From: JAHJDO01 sp964437505 | GTDB taxonomy: Bacteria > JAHJDO01 | NCBI GenBank assembly: GCA_964437505.1 | Contig: CAYTGU010000021.1 | Coordinates: 1-13,310, forward strand | Direction: 5' to 3' | DNA: 13,310 nt | Notes under the pieces: model-generated | What the model was told of the DNA's origin: nothing | The model's input: the letters and a program-made list of their open reading frames with translations, nothing else | Database searches by the model: none | In this document: positions 1 through 7,203 of the stretch, one piece after another | Position numbering within the stretch: the stretch's first letter is position 1 | Layout: each line of letters opens with the position of its first letter | Program-made: the position numbers and the translations under genes

Positions 1-38
1 TAATCCCGAATTTTCTTTAGAGCCCTGTATTTGCTGGT

Positions 39-896
39 CTAAATAGGAATTTGGGTATTTATTCCAAGCTTGCTAGCCTTTCTCAGAGCTTTTTGCCATG
101 TACTTAACAACACAGGAATTTCCCCTAACTGAATACTTTGTTCTTCTGAACAGGTATCAAATAGTCCTAATTGTGGATTCCCGGTCATCTCTGCGGATCT
201 ATCCAAATCCTCAGCAGTATTGTAGATAAGATGATTAAATACAACGTTCTTTATGCCAAGTTCTTTTGCAACATCAAGGCACTCATCAAAAGACCTTACA
301 TTAGTTCTTGAGATTACGGAATTAATGTGCACGCACTTATCTGTATTTATGCCAAGAGCATTTAATGAGGTTAGAAGCCTTTCAGCTCCATTAAATGCGC
401 GTTTAAATGCATCCTTAGCCCTTCGTATTATATCGTGTGTCTCCTCTTTCCCATCAAAGGATAAAGAAATGTTACGGATTACTTTGGCTTTAATAAGACG
501 AGCTAAATGCAAAGCATTTTCTTCATTTATCAAAGTAGCATTTGTTGTTAAGTTTTGGATTACTATCCCTTTCTTAGCAAAATAATTCAGAATATCGAGA
601 ATATCCTTGCGAATAAAAATTTCCCCTCCAACAAGGTTTATAGCTCTTATTTTTAACTTATCAAATATATTTTTTATTTCTTCTAAGGATAGTTCGTCTT
701 CAGCACGAATCTGATTGTGTTGCTGATAACACATTAAGCATCTGAGATTACATCTTCTTGTAAGTTCAAGACAAATCTCTTCAGGTAATTTAAAGGTTCT
801 TCCTGTTCCCCATGAATGTATAACCTTTAATTTCCTATTGTTATTGATAGTGCGAAGTTTATTCCTGAGCTTTTTTAGAAGATAAAATAACAACAT
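39..896 (-). CDS. Radical-SAM protein, lacking its expected C-terminal (SPASM-like) domain
   Basis: This 285-residue protein has a standard radical-SAM core. The cluster-binding motif is C49-x3-C53-x2-C56, preceded by a typical first strand (residues 40-47). The SAM-binding G90-G91-E92 follows strand two. Such enzymes bind a 4Fe-4S cluster, cleave SAM reductively and start radical chemistry in the cytoplasm; the substrate is unknown. The overall pattern (basic N-terminal extension, core to about residue 220, then a region after an N-H-L-I motif) resembles radical-SAM/SPASM proteins of glycan loci. Those carry a further cysteine-rich domain of roughly 60-100 residues that would bind extra Fe-S clusters. 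Here a TAG stop at 39-41 ends the protein first. The shifted frame is open to the window edge, so a frameshift or true truncation is possible. The start lies 2 bases after the upstream membrane-protein stop, without a clear Shine-Dalgarno, so translation is probably coupled. The radical-SAM call is firm; the exact function is not. Confidence 0.85.
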   Translation of the reverse strand: MLLFYLLKKLRNKLRTINNNRKLKVIHSWGTGRTFKLPEEICLELTRRCNLRCLMCYQQHNQIRAEDELSLEEIKNIFDKLKIRAINLVGGEIFIRKDILDILNYFAKKGIVIQNLTTNATLINEENALHLARLIKAKVIRNISLSFDGKEETHDIIRRAKDAFKRAFNGAERLLTSLNALGINTDKCVHINSVISRTNVRSFDECLDVAKELGIKNVVFNHLIYNTAEDLDRSAEMTGNPQLGLFDTCSEEQSIQLGEIPVLLSTWQKALRKASKLGINTQIPI

Positions 897-898
897 AA

Positions 899-2281
899 CT
901 ACATTATTTGCTTTTTTGTTTGTCTATCGATTTTACAAAAAACTATTATACATATAGCCCAGATGGCTAAAACAGGTATAAATTCAAACATCCCTGCCTT
1001 CTCAAACAGTATTGAAAACAAATTTGTTTCAAAGTATATACAAGGATGCAATAAATAGTGAAATATATTCGTATAAAACATACTATCTAACTGTTTTGCA
1101 AAGACATGTGTTCCTGTTACAAAAAGCATTGCAATAGTCGATATCGCTGCTAAAACAGTAAAAATTGATGTTAGTATTTTTGATTTTAGTTTTGCAACTC
1201 CGTATATCGCCAGAATACACAGAAAAGGAATAGCTGTTATTAAAAAGCGCTCCGCAAAGAATTTAAATGAAGAATAGAATAATATCACAGCAGCTGAAAT
1301 AATAATAAAAAATAGGAATTCTCGCCTCTTTTTGCTTTTTAATCCAAAATAAGCCCCAGGAAAAGCAAACAATAGAAAAGGATGCATTATAAATATCCCT
1401 CTTTTTAGACCAAACGTTAACTTAATGATTCTATTCAGTTTAGGAAGCTTGATGCCGCTAATTCCCTGAGCATGATGTTTTGCAAAATAGCTGAGATGTT
1501 CATAGTTGTAACCTGTTTTTAGAGGATTGTCAAAACAGCCGTAGTGATATATAGCCAGTATTATAATGGCTAAACACACAGGAAGAGCTAGATAGGCAAG
1601 CTTTTTAATTGATTTAGTAACCGCAAATAAATAAGCAAAAACAAATACAGCAAAAAGAACCATTGGATATTCGCATAAAATAGCTAGCCCCAATAAAGAG
1701 CCGCTCAAGAAAATTTTAGATTTATCAACGTCTTTTATATTTGTACTCTTAAATAAAATATAAAATGCTATAAAAAAAAGAAAGCTTGCAACATGATGCG
1801 CGTAAAACATGTTTGAGTAAAAAAAGACAATGGTTCCGAGACTATAACTCATAGTCCCTAAGATAGACAATCTAATATCGCTGAGAAACATATTAATTAT
1901 TCTGTAAAAGATTACCCCCATTATTGCTGATGGGATTATAACTACAAAGAAAGTTGGAATATAGATTTTAAATATATAATCAGTTAAAGCTGAAAGTGAA
2001 TTAAAACACTTAGAAATCTTTGATGCTACAAAATAAAATGGCACTCCAAGAAATGAAATTCCTGGAGTTTTATCTGTGTAAAAATGCCCTCTATAGAAAG
2101 CCTTATCTCCTGTGTTTTCGTGATATGCATCAATGCTAAGTGAGTGCTGGTCAACTATTGACCAGACCAGATCCAGCCTCGTTCCACTATTCCAGTCAAG
2201 TCTTCTGAAAAAGTAGCCATAGGATATAACAAGCACAATAAAGATTAAAAGTTCAATTTTGTAGACTTTCATAAGATTCAT
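899..2281 (-). CDS. Polytopic membrane protein, GT-C-like glycosyltransferase (PMT/ArnT-like)
   Basis: A 460-residue protein with about ten hydrophobic membrane segments, beginning near residues 9-25. The first large loop is extracytoplasmic in the GT-C fold. It has R35-x-D37 and a conserved-looking Y68-T-D-K-T-P-G74, reminiscent of the acidic and D-K/H-P-P-G motifs of PMT/ArnT-like enzymes. Later it shows H-P-F near the start of a membrane segment and E-R-F-L before another, both common in these proteins. GT-C enzymes move a sugar from a polyprenyl-phosphate carrier to a lipid, glycan or protein outside the membrane; donor and acceptor here are unknown. The first ATG is chosen because an AGG lies 5 bases upstream; the ATG at codon 4 has no such site. 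It is the first gene after a strong promoter and is followed 2 bases later by a radical-SAM gene. Membrane topology is clear; the catalytic assignment is by resemblance. Confidence 0.72.
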   Translation of the reverse strand: MNLMKVYKIELLIFIVLVISYGYFFRRLDWNSGTRLDLVWSIVDQHSLSIDAYHENTGDKAFYRGHFYTDKTPGISFLGVPFYFVASKISKCFNSLSALTDYIFKIYIPTFFVVIIPSAIMGVIFYRIINMFLSDIRLSILGTMSYSLGTIVFFYSNMFYAHHVASFLFFIAFYILFKSTNIKDVDKSKIFLSGSLLGLAILCEYPMVLFAVFVFAYLFAVTKSIKKLAYLALPVCLAIIILAIYHYGCFDNPLKTGYNYEHLSYFAKHHAQGISGIKLPKLNRIIKLTFGLKRGIFIMHPFLLFAFPGAYFGLKSKKRREFLFFIIISAAVILFYSSFKFFAERFLITAIPFLCILAIYGVAKLKSKILTSIFTVLAAISTIAMLFVTGTHVFAKQLDSMFYTNIFHYLLHPCIYFETNLFSILFEKAGMFEFIPVLAIWAICIIVFCKIDRQTKKQIM

Positions 2282-2286
2282 AAATA

Positions 2287-2289
2287 CCT
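2287..2289 (-). promoter_or_regulatory. Ribosome binding site deciding the start of the GT-C-like gene
   Basis: On the minus strand AGG lies 5 bases upstream of the ATG at 2281-2279. The next in-frame ATG (2272-2270) has no purine-rich site at a workable distance, so the longer N-terminus is preferred. Confidence 0.5.
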
Positions 2290-2304
2290 GAATGGATATT
2301 TGTC

Positions 2305-2333
2305 AATATAACATTGCTTAATTTGGCTGTCAA
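2305..2333 (-). promoter_or_regulatory. Strong sigma70-type promoter for the minus-strand pair
   Basis: Read on the minus strand, a perfect -35 TTGACA (2333-2328) is followed by a 17-base spacer and a -10 TATATT (2310-2305, five of six consensus bases). TG one base upstream of the -10 adds an extended -10 element. Transcription should start near 2298, giving a 5' leader of under 20 bases before the ATG at 2281. This is seen directly in the sequence; activity is inferred. It would drive the GT-C-like gene and the radical-SAM gene. Confidence 0.78.
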
Positions 2334-2337
2334 ATTA

Positions 2338-2365
2338 TGGAAATTTAATTCTTTTCTGCTATAAT
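2338..2365 (+). promoter_or_regulatory. Extended -10 promoter for the nine-gene plus-strand operon
   Basis: A perfect TGnTATAAT (2357-2365) is preceded by a weak -35-like TGGAAA (2338-2343) with a 16-base spacer. The extended -10 can compensate for a poor -35. The predicted start point, about 2371-2373, falls right at the ATG (2374) of the flippase gene, so the first transcript could be leaderless. It lies back to back with the minus-strand promoter; the two -35 regions are only 4 bases apart, so one regulator could affect both. Confidence 0.55.
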
Positions 2366-2373
2366 GCAGAGAT

Positions 2374-3687
2374 ATGGAATACTTGAAGAAATTCATTTTG
2401 AAATTCATAGGGCAAAACCAGCTTAAAAGAACATTGATTAAGCATACCGGTTTTATGTTTGGAGGCGACATTGCAACAAAGGTCTTCAGATTATTGATAA
2501 TTCTTATTCTTGGTAAGATATTATCTCCTAATGAATACGGGCAGTTGTTTGAGGCGATGGCTGTAGTTCTTGTAATAAGTGAACTTATTGATATTAGAAT
2601 TGGAGAGGCAGTCATCAAGTTTGCAACAGATTATCTTTTGAAAAATCAGAAAAATAAAGCGCTAAGCATCATTAAAATAGGATACTTTGTAGACGCGTTT
2701 TTGGGAATATTATGCTTTTGTGTTGTTATGCTGCTCGGAGACGTTATAGCTCAAAAGGTATTTCACGGACATGTATCCTCAAAACTAATAAAGATATACG
2801 CTTTAGCTCCTCTTCTCTCAACAGTTAACGGTACCTCTCTCGCAATAATTCAAACATTTAAAAAATTCAAGATGATGAGCATATTTAACGCATCAAGCGC
2901 GTTTGCAAGGTTTATTTTTCCTGTAGGACTTGCCTATCTTGGTTTGGAATATATAATGTTTGGATATGTTCTTGCGGCTTTTATTCCTGCAGTTTGTTTA
3001 TCCGTTGTCGTCTTGAAGCTTATAAGGACACAATTCAAGGGAATCAGGGCATCAAATATTCTTCCAGAGATGAGAAAAATTCTTCCATTTACCTTTCACA
3101 CAACAGTTTCTGTTACTTTTAAATCTGTTATCAGGCAAATGGATGTAGTCCTGTTAGGATTTTTTAAGTCACCGGAAATAGTTGCCTATTACAAAATAGC
3201 TCTTGCGTACGTCAATACACTCGGATTTGTAACAGGGCCCATCGGGACAGTTATCTATCCGACTCTAACCTCTTTGTGGGCAGAGAAAAATATTTTACTA
3301 TATAAAAAGATACTGAAAAGAATAAGCGGAATAATGATTCTTATATCTTGCGCAGGGGCTGCTGTTATGGTTATTGCGGGACCATATATTTTTAGGATAT
3401 GGAAGCCAGTATATCTTAATTCAATGCCTGCAATACGAGTAATGATATTTGTCGTTATATTATCCAATGTATTCTGCTGGATGAGGTCTACAATTTTATC
3501 TGTAGGAAAGCCATATATATCTACGATTGGCAATATGAGTGGTGCCCTTACACTTGTTCTTGCATCGTTTCTGCTGGTTCCATGGCTGGGACTCATAGGT
3601 ATGGCAATTACTTATGTGATGGTGTATGTTGTAATAATCTCAATTGAATTATCAATGCTTAGGAAAACAATTTTTATGGAGGTTTAG
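2374..3687 (+). CDS. Wzx-type lipid-linked oligosaccharide flippase (MATE/MOP superfamily)
   Basis: A 437-residue protein with 12 or so membrane segments. It has the arrangement usual for polysaccharide-biosynthesis flippases: a short basic N-terminus (residues 1-25), then a glycine-rich first helix, then the G-K-I-L-S-P-N-E-Y-G turn near residue 50 that matches the L-G-P-x-x-Y-G signature of the Wzx/RfbX family. Length is normal (400-500). These proteins move undecaprenyl-diphosphate-linked oligosaccharides from the cytoplasmic to the outer face of the membrane. It is first in the operon and ends 4 bases before the next start. The ATG at 2374 has no clear Shine-Dalgarno; the next methionine (codon 28) would remove the basic lead into helix one, so 2374 is kept. 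Family assignment is good; the transported substrate is unknown. Confidence 0.85.
   Translation: MEYLKKFILKFIGQNQLKRTLIKHTGFMFGGDIATKVFRLLIILILGKILSPNEYGQLFEAMAVVLVISELIDIRIGEAVIKFATDYLLKNQKNKALSIIKIGYFVDAFLGILCFCVVMLLGDVIAQKVFHGHVSSKLIKIYALAPLLSTVNGTSLAIIQTFKKFKMMSIFNASSAFARFIFPVGLAYLGLEYIMFGYVLAAFIPAVCLSVVVLKLIRTQFKGIRASNILPEMRKILPFTFHTTVSVTFKSVIRQMDVVLLGFFKSPEIVAYYKIALAYVNTLGFVTGPIGTVIYPTLTSLWAEKNILLYKKILKRISGIMILISCAGAAVMVIAGPYIFRIWKPVYLNSMPAIRVMIFVVILSNVFCWMRSTILSVGKPYISTIGNMSGALTLVLASFLLVPWLGLIGMAITYVMVYVVIISIELSMLRKTIFMEV
3678..3682 (+). promoter_or_regulatory. Ribosome binding site fixing the start of the radical-SAM/GT4 fusion gene
   Basis: GGAGG lies 9 bases upstream of the ATG at 3692, inside the last codons of the flippase gene. 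An in-frame ATG at 3644 would add 16 residues inside the flippase gene. The shorter start also gives the classic first strand (residues 2-9, D-I-V-L-I-N-P-P) of B12-binding radical-SAM proteins, so 3692 is chosen. Confidence 0.8.
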
Positions 3688-3691
3688 ATTT

Positions 3692-6322
3692 ATGGATATA
3701 GTCCTTATCAACCCACCAGAGATAAAGTTTAAGTTAGGTAAACCTTTTTTAATGTGCCCACTGGGATTAGCCATGATTGCAGGGGTTTTAGAAAAAAATG
3801 GCTATATTGTAAAGATTATTGATGGTCAATTAGATAATCTTTCAGTGGAGGCATTACAGAAGAAATTGATAGATTTAAAACCGGAGATTGTAGGAATTAC
3901 AGGCACCACATGGAACAGGTTTGATAGTTTTGAAACTGCAAACACTGCAAAGAAAGCTCTCCCGAAATCAACAGTGGTTTATGGAGGGCCACATGCAACT
4001 TTTACAGCAGAAGATACACTAAAAAATATTTCTTCTATAGATGTTATAGTTAGAGGAGAGGGCGAGGTAACGTTTTTGGAACTTGTTCGTGCAATAGAGA
4101 CAAAAACTGGTTTTGAAAATGTAGCTGGTATTTCGTACAGGAAAGAAGGGGAGATATTTCATAATGATAACCGTCCGTTAATTGGGAATATAGATACTCT
4201 GCCTTGGCCTGCAAGGCATCTCGTTGACATGAAGAAGTATGGTAACAATTTGTTTGGCATTCCAGCAATTACGGTTATAAGCTCAAGAGGATGCCCCATG
4301 AAATGCGTCTTTTGCTCAGCAGGAGTTATGTGGGGAACTAAATACAGATGCAGAACGCCGGAAAATGTAGCTGATGAAATAGAATATCTAAAAAGAGAAT
4401 ATGGAATAAAGGCAATATGGTTTTTTGATGATACTCTGAATTTGAATAGAAAGCATATAAATGGATTAATAGAAGAATTTAATCGTAGAAGATTGAATAT
4501 TTCATGGTACTGTGGGATTAGATTGGACATAGTGGATAGAGAGTTGTTAAAGAATATGAGAAAATCTGGCTGTATACATATTGCTTTTGGCGTAGAATCC
4601 GGAAGCCAAAAGGTATTGGACAAAATAAATAAAAAAATAAACCTTTCACAACTTGACAGCGTTGTTAAATGGTCGAAAGAGTTTGGAATATATACCAAGG
4701 CATTTTTTATGTTTGGATTGCCTGAAGAGACTTATCAAGATGCCATGAAGACAGTTGAACTTATTAAAAAGTATGAAGGATTAATAGATCTTATTGCAAT
4801 TTCTGGCGGCACAAGTATTCATCCAGGAACGGAAGTAGAACGTTTTGCTATACAAAACGGTTATTTATCAGATAATTTTTCATGGTCAGAATCTTTCTAC
4901 GAATATCAGAATCCCACCATAGGAAGAGATCCCAGGCTGCCTACATTAATCCAGCCTCAGATGGGGTTTAAAGAATTGCGAGAACTCAATTTTGAAGTCT
5001 CAAGAAAACAACGGTTTACTTTTATAAGAATGCTTAACAGATTTAAAAAATACGGGAAGTTTGTGGAAATCAAAAAGGATCTGAAACTCGTATCTGCTTT
5101 TCTTGTGTGGCTTATTAAAAAATTTAAAATTACATCCAAGGGATGCCTGATCTATCCGGCAAATATCAGATTCCCAATGGAAAGAGCAAATGCTATTCAG
5201 ATAGTGAATACATGCCATGCTCTGGCAAGTAAAGGCGTAAAAGTGTATCTGTTAGTAAGAAAAATGGATAATAGAACCACTGAAGAGTGTCTGGATTTCT
5301 ATGGGTTAAAACCTCATACTAATTTGCATATAATCAGGTTGCCTGTTTTAAATATCCGTGTACATATTATTTGGAATTACTCATTCTACGTGTTGTGTTT
5401 TTTAAGCATATTTTTTCTTTCAGTATTCAAGAATGTTAAAAAAATATACTTGCGTGAGATTGGTATGACAAGATATCTGTTAATGGCAAAAGATTTATTA
5501 AGATGTAAATTGTTATATGAGACGCACACGATACAATCCATGGAACAAAAAGAAAGAGAAAAATTACTATTTGACGGAATCTCCGCAGATGATAAGGAAC
5601 TGGAGAAAATTGCAAGAAGAGAAAGAAATGTTTTCAAGAATGTGGATGAGCTAATAGTAATTTCTGATAGTTTAAAGAATGCTATACAGAAATATCTTGG
5701 CATTTCCAGAAGGATTAGCACAATACCAGACGGAGCATTGATTTCTGAGACTTTTTTTTCTGGAAAATCAGGCGGCAGAAATATAATTTATGTTGGACAA
5801 TTATATCCATGGAAGGGAGTTGGCATTCTAATAAAGGCGTTAAAGGAAATACCAGATGCTATGCTGACAATTGTTGGTGGGCTTTCTTACGAAAAGGATA
5901 TATACAGATTAAAAAAGCTTGCAGAAGAGATTGGGGTGAAGGATAGAGTGCAATTTAAAGGATTTGTTCCTCATAGATATATTGAAAAATATTTAATGAG
6001 TACGGATGTTGGAGTTATTCCACTGACCGACAATGTAATGAGCAGATATTTTACTTCTCCTTTGAAGATGTTTGAATATATGTCAGCAGGATTACCAATA
6101 GTTGCATCTAATCTTCCGACAATAAGAGAAATACTCACAGATCATAAAAATGCTGTACTGGTTAAGCCGGGGGACTCAAAAGATCTAGCGCAGGGGATCA
6201 AAGAACTGCTTGATAATCAAGAACTTGCAAACAAGTTATCGCAAAAAGCGTATGAAGATGTTAAGCAATATAGCTGGGATATGAGAGCAGAAAGGATAAT
6301 AAAGGTATTGGGAAATAAGTAA
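3692..6322 (+). CDS. Fusion protein: B12-binding-type radical-SAM enzyme plus GT4 (GT-B) glycosyltransferase
   Basis: One uninterrupted 876-residue frame holds two enzymes. Residues 1-135 form a Rossmann-like cobalamin-binding-type domain: an I-N-P-P start, G-L-A near 29, Y-G-G-P-H-A near 96, and V-R-G-E-G-E near 120. It lacks the D-x-H-x-x-G cobalt ligand, as many radical-SAM relatives do. Residues 190-430 are the radical-SAM core with C201-x3-C205-x2-C208 and a W-F-F-D-D-T strand. Residues 430-480 are a basic and partly hydrophobic helical linker. From about 484 a complete GT-B fold follows: N-lobe 484-690 with a hydrophobic patch at about 563-579, then G702-Q-L-Y-P-W-K-G709, and S-P-L-K792-M-F-E795-Y-M near the nucleotide-sugar site, with a normal helical C-terminus. 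Cobalamin radical-SAM enzymes often methylate unreactive carbons or rearrange rings; GT4 enzymes transfer sugars from nucleotide donors. Inferred role: coupled modification and glycosylation of a lipid-linked glycan. Both domain calls are firm; substrates are unknown. Confidence 0.88.
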   Translation: MDIVLINPPEIKFKLGKPFLMCPLGLAMIAGVLEKNGYIVKIIDGQLDNLSVEALQKKLIDLKPEIVGITGTTWNRFDSFETANTAKKALPKSTVVYGGPHATFTAEDTLKNISSIDVIVRGEGEVTFLELVRAIETKTGFENVAGISYRKEGEIFHNDNRPLIGNIDTLPWPARHLVDMKKYGNNLFGIPAITVISSRGCPMKCVFCSAGVMWGTKYRCRTPENVADEIEYLKREYGIKAIWFFDDTLNLNRKHINGLIEEFNRRRLNISWYCGIRLDIVDRELLKNMRKSGCIHIAFGVESGSQKVLDKINKKINLSQLDSVVKWSKEFGIYTKAFFMFGLPEETYQDAMKTVELIKKYEGLIDLIAISGGTSIHPGTEVERFAIQNGYLSDNFSWSESFYEYQNPTIGRDPRLPTLIQPQMGFKELRELNFEVSRKQRFTFIRMLNRFKKYGKFVEIKKDLKLVSAFLVWLIKKFKITSKGCLIYPANIRFPMERANAIQIVNTCHALASKGVKVYLLVRKMDNRTTEECLDFYGLKPHTNLHIIRLPVLNIRVHIIWNYSFYVLCFLSIFFLSVFKNVKKIYLREIGMTRYLLMAKDLLRCKLLYETHTIQSMEQKEREKLLFDGISADDKELEKIARRERNVFKNVDELIVISDSLKNAIQKYLGISRRISTIPDGALISETFFSGKSGGRNIIYVGQLYPWKGVGILIKALKEIPDAMLTIVGGLSYEKDIYRLKKLAEEIGVKDRVQFKGFVPHRYIEKYLMSTDVGVIPLTDNVMSRYFTSPLKMFEYMSAGLPIVASNLPTIREILTDHKNAVLVKPGDSKDLAQGIKELLDNQELANKLSQKAYEDVKQYSWDMRAERIIKVLGNK

Positions 6323-6327
6323 TAATT

Positions 6328-7203
6328 ATGAAGAAAATCACTGAGAAAACATACTGGAATTCGATGTATAGATCAAAACCACTGGAACGCCAACAATGCT
6401 CAAGGGAAAAGTTAAAGATTTTACTAAAAAAGCTTCTTGGCAGAAAGATACTTGAATATAAGCGTAATTATGCGGATTATCTTTTGTGGGACGTCATCTA
6501 CAAAAAGTACATGCCGAAAACAAAGGGAGCAAAGATATTGGAAGTAGGTAGTGCTCCAGGGAATTACTTAGTAAGATTAAAGCACGCTTTTGGCTTTGTT
6601 CCTTATGGAGTTGAATATTCAGAGAGTGGAGTTGAGCTAAATAGAAACATATTCAGTCTAGACAATATTAATCCAGACAATGTGATTCAGGCGGACTTTC
6701 TCTCGGATGAGTTTCACAGGCAGTACAAGGAATATTTTGATATTGTTATCTCACGAGGTTTTATCGAACACTTCACGGGTGTTGGAGATATTGTTGAAAA
6801 ACATATTAATTTATTGACTAAAGGAGGCTATATTATTGTAAGTATTCCGAACATAAGGGGTATTAACTATATTCTAACATGGATTTTTCACAGGAAAGGC
6901 ATATCAATGCACAATATGGATATAATGCAAAAAGAAAAATTCGCAAAACTTTTTGATAAGAATTCTTTATTAACTTTATTTTGTGACTACTATGGCATAT
7001 TTAATTTTGGACAGTTCAGAACTGAGAGAAATTCTCCGATGCGGTTTGTGCTAAATTTTTGCAAGAAATTGCAGTTAATATTGAACGTGGCTTTTCGTCT
7101 TATATTTAAAGATAAGGGAATGGAGAATAGATTATTTAGTCCGTATTTACTCTTTATTGGGGTAAAAAAAAATAAGACAGCAGGTGGAACCAGTGAAAAC
7201 TAG
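6328..7203 (+). CDS. Class I SAM-dependent methyltransferase
   Basis: A 291-residue protein with a Rossmann methyltransferase domain in its middle. Motif I is E72-V-G-S-A-P-G78, with proline and alanine in place of the more usual glycines. The acidic end of strand two is E96, D123 sits in the A-D-F motif, the post-motif strand is F-D-I-V-I-S followed by E147-H148, and G-G-Y-I-I-V-S-I-P-N closes the core. The 65-residue N-terminal extension with a Y-W-N start is common in methyltransferases of surface-polysaccharide loci. The C-terminal part is basic and helical. It probably puts a methyl group on a sugar or glycolipid, but a small-molecule substrate cannot be excluded. The gene begins 5 bases after the preceding stop with only a weak upstream GGGA, and overlaps the next gene by 11 bases, so translation is probably coupled. 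Confidence 0.82.
   Translation: MKKITEKTYWNSMYRSKPLERQQCSREKLKILLKKLLGRKILEYKRNYADYLLWDVIYKKYMPKTKGAKILEVGSAPGNYLVRLKHAFGFVPYGVEYSESGVELNRNIFSLDNINPDNVIQADFLSDEFHRQYKEYFDIVISRGFIEHFTGVGDIVEKHINLLTKGGYIIVSIPNIRGINYILTWIFHRKGISMHNMDIMQKEKFAKLFDKNSLLTLFCDYYGIFNFGQFRTERNSPMRFVLNFCKKLQLILNVAFRLIFKDKGMENRLFSPYLLFIGVKKNKTAGGTSEN
7182..7187 (+). promoter_or_regulatory. Ribosome binding site favouring a GTG start at 7193
   Basis: AGGTGG lies 5 bases upstream of GTG 7193. An alternative in-frame GTG at 7184 overlaps this site and has no good site of its own, so the start three codons further on is preferred. Confidence 0.55.

Noticed and set aside
253..585. Plus-strand open frame of 110 codons
   Set aside because: It lies antisense inside the radical-SAM gene, has no ribosome binding site and no recognisable domain; it mirrors the coding frame opposite.
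2333..2350. Inverted repeat AATTA-N8-TAATT between the divergent promoters as an operator
   Set aside because: The arms are five A/T bases in a very AT-rich stretch, so chance explains it; no longer symmetry is present.
2253..2618. Minus-strand open frame of 121 codons spanning the divergent promoter region
   Set aside because: It is antisense to the start of the flippase, runs through both promoters and overlaps the GT-C-like start; no family features are seen.
3644..3691. A 16-residue longer start for the fusion gene
   Set aside because: It would lie inside the flippase gene without a good ribosome site, while GGAGG precedes the ATG at 3692, which opens directly into the conserved first strand.
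4653..4658. Perfect TTGACA inside the fusion gene as a possible internal promoter
   Set aside because: No -10-like hexamer occurs 16-18 bases downstream, and the site codes for ordinary residues of the radical-SAM domain.
4159..4698. Minus-strand open frame of 179 codons
   Set aside because: It is entirely antisense to the radical-SAM core of the fusion gene, whose cysteine motif and strands are clearly real; the composition is that of a shadow frame.
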